IMG/VR virus record: IMGVR_UViG_3300044843_000558
Coordinates: 1 to 25,904 of that record
DNA: 25,904 bases
Source of the DNA: a virus
Direction: 5' to 3' (one strand)
Shown here in pieces: positions 19,940 to 25,904 of the stretch (positions are counted from its first letter, which is position 1; each line of letters starts with the position of its first letter). A model generated the notes under the pieces. That model was not told the origin of the DNA. It did not search any database and was given only the letters and a program-made list of their open reading frames with translations. The position numbers and the translations under genes were made by a program.

Positions 19940-21010
19940 ATGCCAAATGCTGTTGCTTACGGGTTCTATGACCTGCAACAAGTTTTTTCACAGCGTGTCA
20001 CCGAAATTGGCGTCGAAGTAGTAAATCGCGCCATTCAGAATACGCTGACCGAACACAACCGCCAAATGGATGCGCTTATGAGCCTCTTCGTCATGCCGAC
20101 GACCAAGTTCAAGCAACGCTATTTATCTTCTGTGGCCGCTCGCTTGCAGCCTATTGATGAGGTTGGGAGAGCGCGCCCCATTCAGACGGCAGGCTATTAC
20201 GAAGTCGCATGGCCGATTCAGCGCGGCGGGACGGCCTGGGGGGCCACCTATGAAGCACGGGTCAAGATGACCGTAGCGGAAGCCAACAACACCATCAACA
20301 CGCTGACTAATGCCGATATTCGGTGGATGCGTGACCACATTCTAGCCGCGCTCTACGCCAATGCCGCCTGGACGTTCAGCGATCCTGAACATGGCAGTTT
20401 GAGCGTAAAGGGACTTGCCAACGGCGATACGGACACTTACCAGATTTTGACCGGCGCTGATATGCCGGCGACCGATAATCACTATTGGGGGCAAGCTAAC
20501 GCCATTGATAACAGCAATGACCCCTTTGCGACCATCTACACCGAATTGACCGAACATCCCGAAAACAGCGGGGAAGTGATTGCACTCATTCCGTCGAACC
20601 TAAAAACGGCGGTTGAGGCGCTGTCCAACTTCTATCCTCTGGCAGACGGCAATCTGCGGTTGGGCAGCGGGCAAACCGAACTGGTGGGCAATCTGGGTGT
20701 GCAGCTTCCCGGTCAGCTTCTCGGCTATCACGCCGAGCGGGTCTGGATTGCCGAGTGGCGCTCTTTGCCGAGCAATTACATTGTTAGCTTGACTACTGGC
20801 GGCGAACGTTCGCTTGCTATGCGCCAGGAGATGGAACCGCAGTTGCAAGGCTTCAAGCAGGTTGCCGAGCGAGATGATCATCCGTTCTGGGAAGCGCAGT
20901 ATATGCGCAAGGCGGGCTTCGGCGCTTGGAATCGGGTAGGCGCGGCTGTGACCAGAATCGGCAATGCTACGTACGCCGTGCCGACCAACTACAGCAGTCC
21001 GATGGGCTAA
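19940..21010 (+). CDS. Major capsid protein
   Basis: ATG 19940 has GAGAGGTG upstream. The 356-aa protein follows the scaffold and decoration genes. An N-terminal helical arm (VTEIGVEVVNRAIQNTLTEH) leads to an E-loop-like region with AGYYEVAWPIQRGGTAWGAT and a C-terminal domain with IALIPSNLKTAVEALSNFYP and RDDHPFWEAQYMRKAGFGAW. The size, lack of enzymatic motifs and gene order support an HK97-fold capsid subunit. No protease gene is visible, in line with scaffold-based assembly. Confidence 0.85.
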   Translation: MPNAVAYGFYDLQQVFSQRVTEIGVEVVNRAIQNTLTEHNRQMDALMSLFVMPTTKFKQRYLSSVAARLQPIDEVGRARPIQTAGYYEVAWPIQRGGTAWGATYEARVKMTVAEANNTINTLTNADIRWMRDHILAALYANAAWTFSDPEHGSLSVKGLANGDTDTYQILTGADMPATDNHYWGQANAIDNSNDPFATIYTELTEHPENSGEVIALIPSNLKTAVEALSNFYPLADGNLRLGSGQTELVGNLGVQLPGQLLGYHAERVWIAEWRSLPSNYIVSLTTGGERSLAMRQEMEPQLQGFKQVAERDDHPFWEAQYMRKAGFGAWNRVGAAVTRIGNATYAVPTNYSSPMG

Positions 21011-21021
21011 TGAGGTGAGGA

Positions 21022-21330
21022 ATGCACCCGAAGATCCTGATTTACGAATCGGCAACGGCGACTGACCGCATTCTAGCGGCGGCAAAAGCACTGGCAGAAC
21101 GGTACGAACTCGGCGACCAGGCGCAAGCGCTTGCCGTGTCACACCGTGACCCAGAGGTCGAGCGACTAGAGCAGTTGAAGGCCATTGCCGGTTTTCTGGA
21201 AGCGCTGGCACTGGTAGAACCGGGGCCGCGGATTGGGGAGATCCTTGAAATCGAGGGACTCTCCAAGACTTCCATCAAGGCCATCATGAAGCATTTCCAT
21301 CTGGAAGAGGCTGATGGCAATACCGAGTAG
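21022..21330 (+). CDS. Hypothetical protein (102 aa) between capsid and connector genes
   Basis: ATG 21022 follows GAGGTGAGG. The protein is helical (DRILAAAKALAERYELGDQA; RLEQLKAIAGFLEALALVEP) with a possible helix-turn-helix-like end (IEGLSKTSIKAIMKHFHLEE). It may be a head-associated or regulatory protein. It overlaps the next gene by 17 bases. No family recognised. Confidence 0.6.
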   Translation: MHPKILIYESATATDRILAAAKALAERYELGDQAQALAVSHRDPEVERLEQLKAIAGFLEALALVEPGPRIGEILEIEGLSKTSIKAIMKHFHLEEADGNTE

Positions 21331-21736
21331 CTACACCGAGATCTCCCTACGCGATTACATGTTATCGGTCACGGCGAACGTGGCCGGCGCGGTTGGCTGG
21401 ACAGCGGTGAACTTCACCGAGGCTGCTAACGATGCGCTGGTTGCCTACGGCGTGACCGACATTGCCCTAGCGACGGACATTGCCAAGTTGCGCTGTCTTG
21501 CCAGAGCAGAGGCGTGGCGGGCGCTGGTGGCGGCGACGGCGGCGGACATCAAGTTCACAGCAGATGGGGCCACCTTTGAGCGTCAACAGTTTCATCAGCA
21601 GTGCGTAGCGGCGTTGGAACGGGCTGAGGGCGAAGCGGTAGATCGGGGGTACATGGAACTCTTCTCCGCTACCATCAGCCTGGGCAGCATAAAACATAGT
21701 GACCCATACCTGACCGATGAGAGCCTTTACCAGTAG
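21314..21736 (+). CDS. Head-tail connector/adaptor-like protein (140 aa)
   Basis: ATG 21314 has AAGAGG upstream. The protein (ISLRDYMLSVTANVAGAVGW; IAKLRCLARAEAWRALVAAT) is mainly helical, with the size and position of gp6/gp15-type adaptor proteins that sit beneath the portal. It overlaps the previous and following genes. The assignment depends on synteny more than on a specific motif. Confidence 0.6.
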   Translation: MAIPSSYTEISLRDYMLSVTANVAGAVGWTAVNFTEAANDALVAYGVTDIALATDIAKLRCLARAEAWRALVAATAADIKFTADGATFERQQFHQQCVAALERAEGEAVDRGYMELFSATISLGSIKHSDPYLTDESLYQ

Positions 21737-22088
21737 TGAACTTACCCGAATGCGCGCCACGGCGGACAAAGCCTTGTCAGATAGTTGCACTATCCGGCGG
21801 GCAACACCAGTCAGTGACAGCGCAGGAGGGCAAACCCAGACCTGGGCCGATGTAGCAACAGTCGCCTGTCGGCTCATGCCACGGTCGAACCAGCCACAGG
21901 ACAAACAGGACAAGGTGACGGCGGACAGGGCGTCGAACGTCAGCGGCTGGGTTGTCACCTTGCCCTACGCTACGGATGTGACTGAAAAAGATGTGATCGC
22001 CATCGGTTCCCGCTTGTTCGAGGTGGATAAGGCTCAGGCGCATAGTTGGGAAATTTCGCGGCGGGCACTGGCAACGGAGGTGGTGTAA
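21717..22088 (+). CDS. Head-tail joining / stopper-like protein (123 aa)
   Basis: ATG 21717 overlaps the preceding gene. The sequence DSCTIRRATPVSDSAGGQTQ, then WADVATVACRLMP, followed by WVVTLPYATDVTEKDVIAIG and RLFEVDKAQ, matches the layout of phage head-tail joining (stopper) proteins, small beta-barrels that seal the DNA-filled head. It has two Cys. Next to it lies the gp10-like gene, as usual. Confidence 0.75.
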   Translation: MRAFTSSELTRMRATADKALSDSCTIRRATPVSDSAGGQTQTWADVATVACRLMPRSNQPQDKQDKVTADRASNVSGWVVTLPYATDVTEKDVIAIGSRLFEVDKAQAHSWEISRRALATEVV

Positions 22089-22426
22089 TGGCCTTTGGGG
22101 AAATCAAGATTCTATCCAACCGTCTCCCGGCGATGGATCCACGAATGCGCCAGGCGGCGGCCAGGGTAGTCAAATCGACGGCCTTACAGTGTGAGGCGCT
22201 GGCGAAAACCAAAGCGCCTGTTGACACCGGAGCGCTGCGCACTTCCATCCAGGCGCAACCGGAGACGGAACTATCCTGGGTAGTGGGGCCAGGGGTCGAT
22301 TATGCCATCTATGTTGAGTACGGGACTGTCCACATGGTGCCACAACCCTACATGACGCCGGCGGCGGAGCAGTTGCGCGGGCCTTTCATCCAGCGCATGA
22401 ATGACGCTATGGAGAGAGCGGCGTGA
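22088..22426 (+). CDS. HK97 gp10-like tail-connector protein (112 aa)
   Basis: The start is ATG 22088, one base overlapping the previous TAA, with GAGGTGGTG upstream. AKTKAPVDTGALRTSIQ, then VDYAIYVEYGT and PQPYMTPAAE, are the hallmark segments of HK97 gp10-like proteins, which help complete the head-tail junction. The length is normal. The TGA overlaps the following GTG start. Confidence 0.88.
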   Translation: MAFGEIKILSNRLPAMDPRMRQAAARVVKSTALQCEALAKTKAPVDTGALRTSIQAQPETELSWVVGPGVDYAIYVEYGTVHMVPQPYMTPAAEQLRGPFIQRMNDAMERAA

Positions 22427-22839
22427 TAGAGGTTGTCTACGCTGACCAGTGGCTCTATAGCAAGCTTTCCACTGATGCCACGCTGATTAGCCTGGTCGGA
22501 ACACGTATTTACAGCTACGTTGCGCCGGCAGGAACGCTCACGCCTTTTGTGGTCTACGCGTACCAAGGGGGGCAGGACATTGCGGAGGTGGGTAATTACC
22601 GCATCTTCAATAGCGGCCTGTACCAGATCAAGGCCATCGGCCAGGGATTGAGTATGGCGGCGATTGCGCCGATTGCAAACCGGATTGATGCGCTTCTACA
22701 GCGCGCCAGCGGTAGCGTTGTTGGTGGCAGTATCCTGGCCTGCGTGCGTGAGCAGCCGATTAGCTATCCCGAACTGTCAAATGGTGTGCGCTACAACCAC
22801 TTGGGCGGCATTTACAGAATCATTGTACAGGAGTCCTAG
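22423..22839 (+). CDS. Tail completion/terminator-like protein (DUF3168-type)
   Basis: GTG 22423 overlaps the previous stop. The 138-aa protein has the form of tail-terminator proteins: an N-terminal helix (ADQWLYSKLSTDATLISLVG), TPFVVYAYQGGQDIA, YQIKAIGQGLSMAAIAPIAN, and an end GVRYNHLGGIYRIIVQE. These cap the tail tube and bind the head connector. The family is inferred from pattern and position. Confidence 0.7.
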   Translation: MIEVVYADQWLYSKLSTDATLISLVGTRIYSYVAPAGTLTPFVVYAYQGGQDIAEVGNYRIFNSGLYQIKAIGQGLSMAAIAPIANRIDALLQRASGSVVGGSILACVREQPISYPELSNGVRYNHLGGIYRIIVQES

Positions 22840-22842
22840 CGA

Positions 22843-23172
22843 ATGGACTACATTACCGTTAAGTCTAACGTGGAAAACCGTGTTGCATTGTGGGAAAAGA
22901 ACCCTGCCCATCCTGGCGGGGAGGTGTTCGTGGCAAGTGCCATTGTGGCAACGGTGGCGCTCACAGATGAGGTGCAAACTCGCTTGAAGAATGAGTTTCT
23001 TGTCACCACAGACGAGCCGCCAACACCGCCTTTTTCTGGCTACGACGAAATGGACGTGAACGACATCAGGGCCGCAACCAACGGCATGGGCGAAACCGAA
23101 CTGATTGTCGTGCGGCAGTACGAAGCGTTGAACAAGAACCGCAAAAGCGTTATGCGGTTAGGAGTGAGCTAA
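22843..23172 (+). CDS. Hypothetical protein (109 aa) before the tail tube gene
   Basis: ATG 22843 follows AGGAG. The protein begins MDYITVKSNVENRVALWEKN and contains EVFVASAIVATVALTDEVQT and a Pro-rich turn DEPPTPPFSGYDEMDV. There is no transmembrane helix or known motif. It lies where phages often encode a small tail accessory protein. Its stop abuts the next start. Confidence 0.6.
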   Translation: MDYITVKSNVENRVALWEKNPAHPGGEVFVASAIVATVALTDEVQTRLKNEFLVTTDEPPTPPFSGYDEMDVNDIRAATNGMGETELIVVRQYEALNKNRKSVMRLGVS

Positions 23173-24153
23173 ATGCCTGAACGAGCTACACTGCTACAGA
23201 CTACCCAACTAGGCGTGGAAACGACGATGGGAACATCTGTAGCGGCTAATAGATTACTACTTGGCACCAATATTGAAGTTGATATCAAGGCCGAAGTTAA
23301 CACCTATCGACCTTTCGGACAAAAGTTTTCGACCGTGACCACGTTGGGCAAGGAGTGGTCAGAGGCGAAGATTTCCGGGCCGTTGACCTACACTGATTGG
23401 ACATATTTGATGGCGGGGGGCATCGCCTTTGCCGCGCCAGCGCAGCAGGCCACCACGGCAGCCTACAAGTGGACATCGACCATGTCGCAAACGGCAGAGG
23501 ATACAATCAAATCCTATACTGTGGAATCGGGATCTGCATTTCGCGCACACAAGCTGACACATGGCCTTGTCAATAATTTGGGCTACAGTATCAACCGGAA
23601 AGAGGCGACTATCAAGGGCAGCATGATCGGTCAGCGCATCAGTGATGGTATCACGATGACAGCTTCTCCAACTGCCGTTGCGCTTATCCCTGCCATGCCC
23701 ACGCATTTTGAAGTTGATCTAGATCATACCTTTGGCACGTTGGGTACAACCAAACTGCTGCGTGTGTTAGAGATTGACTTTGAAACCGGCGACCGCTACA
23801 GCCCTGTATGGGCGGTCGATTCGGCGCAAACCAGTTTCACCACCTACACCGAGAAGAAACTAGACCCAAAGCTTAAGCTGAAGATGGCGGCGGACGCGAT
23901 CGGCATGGCGCGCTTGACCGAAATGCGCAATGGCACAAAAGCCTTTATCCGGGTCAAGGGAATGGGTGCGCTTATTGCCTCCACCTATTTCTACACCTTC
24001 CAGCACGACCTGTGCGGCATCGTCTCCGATGTCTCGGATTTCTCCGACGAAGATGGCCTGTATGCCATTGAGTGGACGTTCACGCCGGTGCATGATGCTG
24101 CCTGGGGTAAAGCGATGGAATTTCAAATTACCAACACCCTAACGGCACTGTAG
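23173..24153 (+). CDS. Major tail (tube) protein
   Basis: ATG 23173 directly follows the preceding stop. The 326-aa protein resembles siphophage tail-tube subunits: an opening LLQTTQLGVETTMGTSVAAN, GPLTYTDWTYLMAGGI, KSYTVESGSAFRAHKLTHGL, and a closing GLYAIEWTFTPVHDAAWGKA with the final FQITNTLTAL strand. It is followed at once by the frameshifted tail-assembly chaperone genes and the tape measure, which fixes its identity by synteny. Confidence 0.85.
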   Translation: MPERATLLQTTQLGVETTMGTSVAANRLLLGTNIEVDIKAEVNTYRPFGQKFSTVTTLGKEWSEAKISGPLTYTDWTYLMAGGIAFAAPAQQATTAAYKWTSTMSQTAEDTIKSYTVESGSAFRAHKLTHGLVNNLGYSINRKEATIKGSMIGQRISDGITMTASPTAVALIPAMPTHFEVDLDHTFGTLGTTKLLRVLEIDFETGDRYSPVWAVDSAQTSFTTYTEKKLDPKLKLKMAADAIGMARLTEMRNGTKAFIRVKGMGALIASTYFYTFQHDLCGIVSDVSDFSDEDGLYAIEWTFTPVHDAAWGKAMEFQITNTLTAL

Positions 24154-24160
24154 GAGAAAT

Positions 24161-24508
24161 ATGGCAAAAATTTCGCATCTACTGAAAGACAAACGGCCCT
24201 TGGCTATTGACCTGGGCGAAGGCGAAACACTCAACGTCGTTTATCGCCCCGGTGTGTTGACGCCTGCCCGCCATGACGAGGCCATCGACCTGGTAGAACA
24301 GCAGCGGGTTGGGGCGGCGCTGGCAAAGTCTCTGTCGCTCTCCCTGGTCTCCTGGGATCTGACCGGCGAGGAGGGAGAGCCTTACCCGGTGGATGAAGAC
24401 ACCTTGCGCGAATTGCCGGTGCGCTTCTTGGATATGGTGTTTAGTGCTATCCAGGACGATAACGTCCCAAACGGGAAGAAGTCCAAGCAATCCGCCGGTT
24501 CCTTCTAA
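24161..24508 (+). CDS. Tail assembly chaperone, short form (gpG-like, 115 aa)
   Basis: ATG 24161 follows AGGAGA. The unshifted product is 115 aa (MAKISHLLKDKRPLAIDLGE...). It is acidic and helical, with a C-terminus KKSKQSAGSF read only when the ribosome stays in frame. It sits between tail tube and tape measure, where lambda-like phages encode gpG. It should hold the tape measure protein during tail assembly. Confidence 0.85.
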   Translation: MAKISHLLKDKRPLAIDLGEGETLNVVYRPGVLTPARHDEAIDLVEQQRVGAALAKSLSLSLVSWDLTGEEGEPYPVDEDTLRELPVRFLDMVFSAIQDDNVPNGKKSKQSAGSF

Positions 24509-24681
24509 CCGACGAAGCCTTGGGCGAAATGCAGGATTGGTATCGATTGATTCGGGCGGCGCGTTACCTGCACGTTGCGCCGTGGGAACTGGCCGAACAG
24601 CCTGTTTTATGGATGAATTGGGCGCTCTCTGCCGAATCGATTGATGCGGCGGTAGAGTCGGCAATGAGGCAGCGCAAGTGA
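24161..24681 (+). CDS. Tail assembly chaperone, -1 frameshift fusion (gpGT-like, 173 aa)
   Basis: The first 104 codons are shared with the short form. At CCCAAAC (24466-24472) ribosomes can slip back one base and continue REEVQAIRRFLLTDEALGEM through WYRLIRAARYLHVAPWELAE to the TGA at 24679. The downstream frame has no good start of its own and reads as real protein (EQPVLWMNWALSAESIDAAV), so it is best explained as the T domain that recruits tail-tube subunits. Total length is about 173 aa. The stop overlaps the GTG start of the tape measure gene. Confidence 0.85.
24466..24472 (+). promoter_or_regulatory. -1 programmed ribosomal frameshift slippery site
   Basis: CCCAAAC has the X XXY YYZ form and is in phase with the upstream frame (codons CCA AAC). 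After slippage the reading CCC AAA CGG enters the second chaperone frame. Its position near the end of the G-like gene is exactly that of known tail-chaperone frameshift sites. Confidence 0.85.
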
Positions 24682-25904
24682 CAACCGTAGCAGATTTACG
24701 AGTTCGGTTTTCTGCGGACATCGGCAATGCGATTTCGGGGATTCGCAAGGTCAATGACAGCATTCATAGGCTGCAAGCCGGGGCATACAGTGCGCTGCGC
24801 GGTATTGACTTTGGACAAATGTTCAATGTTGCCGGGGGCAACCTCATTGCCAATGGCATCCGCAACATTGCCAGCAGCGTTGTGGGGTTGGGTGGTGAGG
24901 CGCTGAGTATCTACAGCGACTATGAGCGCCTCACCATGTCGCTGGAAACCTTCGCTGCACAGGAGCTAATTGTCGCTGGCGGCGCTGATAACATGAGCGA
25001 GGCGCTTGCGCTGTCTGGTGAGCGTGCGCAAGAGGTGCTGGGGTGGATTGAGAACCTAGCCGTTCAGTCGCCCTTTGAATCCACCGAAATCTCTAGCGCC
25101 TTTCGTCTGGCCCAAGCCTACGGCTTTACCAGCGACCAAGCCATGCGGCTGACGCAGGCGACGGTGGACTTTGCCACCGGCGCTGGCTTTACCGGCGCCA
25201 TGATGGACAGAATCTCGCTGGCGTTGGGTCAAATCCAGGCACGTGGCAAGGTTAGTGCGCAGGAACTGAATCAACTCAGCGAAGCGGGTATCAACGCCCG
25301 GAGCATTTTGGCTAACGCCTTTGGCGTTTCCACGGCCAAGATCACGGAGATGATTGAAAAGGGGCTCGTCCCGGCTGACCTTGCTGTGGAAGCGCTTATT
25401 CAGTCGCTGGAAAAAGATTTCGGCGGCGCTGCCAAACGCCAGGCTAACACCTTCTCCGGCCTCATCTCCTCCTTGTCTGACCTCAAAAGTATCGGACTGC
25501 GTGAGTTCTTCCGTGGCACCTTTGAAGCTATCCAGCCGTCGCTACAGCGCTTTGTTGAGTTTGTGACTAACCCAGCGGTCAAGGAGAATCTACGGGCCTG
25601 GGGTGACAGCATCGGCAACTATATTGGTGGGGCGCTGGCTGGCCTGGAAGAACGGGCCACGCGGGCCTATGCCACATTTAACCTGTTGTCCAGTCAAGGC
25701 GATACTGTCGGCGGCTTGCTGGCAGGGGTGGGGCAATTCACCGGTGGCGACGTGACCATCGACACGGCGGCAAAGGTGACCAGCGTCGATTGGGGCATCT
25801 GGGCCTGGACGTATGATGCTACATCGAAGATTCTCTCCGTTGATTGGGTCGGTGGTTTACTAGGTGGTGTGGGTGGCTTTACCTATGATGCTGCTGCAAA
25901 AGTG
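24678..25904 (+). CDS. Tape measure protein (N-terminal part; runs off right edge)
   Basis: Translation most likely starts at GTG 24678, which overlaps the chaperone stop. The visible 409 residues are open to the edge. They contain the conserved tape-measure N-terminal region: AFRLAQAYGFTSDQAMRLTQ, ATVDFATGAGFTG, LALGQIQARGKVSAQELNQL and SEAGINARSILANAFGVS. Earlier residues include hydrophobic glycine-rich stretches (FNVAGGNLIANGIRNIASSV). The last ~50 residues carry a repeated T.D...K..SVDW motif. The protein sets tail length and probably reaches the host membrane during DNA entry. Confidence 0.9.
   Translation, partial: MTTVADLRVRFSADIGNAISGIRKVNDSIHRLQAGAYSALRGIDFGQMFNVAGGNLIANGIRNIASSVVGLGGEALSIYSDYERLTMSLETFAAQELIVAGGADNMSEALALSGERAQEVLGWIENLAVQSPFESTEISSAFRLAQAYGFTSDQAMRLTQATVDFATGAGFTGAMMDRISLALGQIQARGKVSAQELNQLSEAGINARSILANAFGVSTAKITEMIEKGLVPADLAVEALIQSLEKDFGGAAKRQANTFSGLISSLSDLKSIGLREFFRGTFEAIQPSLQRFVEFVTNPAVKENLRAWGDSIGNYIGGALAGLEERATRAYATFNLLSSQGDTVGGLLAGVGQFTGGDVTIDTAAKVTSVDWGIWAWTYDATSKILSVDWVGGLLGGVGGFTYDAAAKV

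Noticed and set aside
20600-21211. 203-aa leftward open frame opposite the capsid gene
   Set aside because: It is a shadow of the major capsid gene, rich in Arg/Ser/Leu/Pro, without a ribosome binding site.
1-25904. Diversity-generating retroelement, integrase, toxin-antitoxin pair or cas operon
   Set aside because: I looked for reverse transcriptase, integrase/recombinase and Cas signatures and for template/variable repeat pairs. Apart from the spacer/protospacer match and the small repeats listed, nothing fits these.

Overview
The window is one contiguous piece of a tailed-phage genome (Caudoviricetes, siphovirus-type head and tail genes), either a free phage, a prophage or a phage-plasmid. 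Terminase, portal, MuF-like head protein, scaffold, decoration protein, capsid, connectors, tail tube, a frameshifted tail-assembly chaperone pair and the start of a tape measure lie in that order on the + strand. I see no integrase, ribosomal or housekeeping gene. The host is bacterial (clear AGGAG-type ribosome binding sites, TTGACA/TATAAT-type promoters, GTG starts), but its phylum cannot be read from the sequence. Both ends cut genes: a PAPS-reductase-like gene on the left and the tape measure on the right.

Layout. Positions 1-2700 are a leftward block: XRE repressor, a possible 51-aa protein, a DUF3987-like replication ATPase, a 255-bp intergenic region with nested inverted repeats and an ATT run (candidate origin or operator), a 92-aa protein and the PAPS-reductase-like protein. 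Positions 2700-3890 are a switch region. It holds two operator/promoter arrays, two small overlapping convergent genes, the remnant of an HNH-type gene, and a two-repeat, one-spacer CRISPR-like array. Positions 3890-8452 are a rightward run of small, mostly overlapping genes: an RHH regulator, many small membrane proteins, an FtsK/SpoIIIE-type translocase, a membrane protein with a C-terminal winged helix, and an HNH protein. A DEDD exonuclease follows (8527-9138). Positions 9271-12066 form a lysis-like block: a broken PL7-like gene, a 23-aa membrane peptide, a three-domain endolysin, a membrane-anchored CHAT/caspase-like protein and a small membrane protein. Positions 12063-13989 encode candidate virion appendage proteins. 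From 14033 to the right edge lies the packaging, head and tail module, interrupted by a tRNA (anticodon CAT) and a very strong terminator.

The most striking observation is the mini-array at 3548-3666. Two identical copies of a 39-43 bp repeat flank one spacer, and 37 nt spanning that spacer are an exact inverted match to positions 1956-1992 of the same molecule. Those positions encode the P-loop-like stretch of the phage's own DUF3987 protein. This looks like a phage-borne CRISPR repeat that acquired a spacer from the phage itself or a close relative, or like a competition or regulatory device aimed at the replication gene. No cas gene is visible in the window.

Other notable points are the CHAT-like protein with a His/Cys pair and a tail anchor, the run of small membrane proteins around the FtsK-like ATPase, the CCCAAAC -1 frameshift site in the tail chaperone gene, and a truncated duplicate start of a structural gene. 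All family calls were made by reading translations and motifs by eye. No database search was run.
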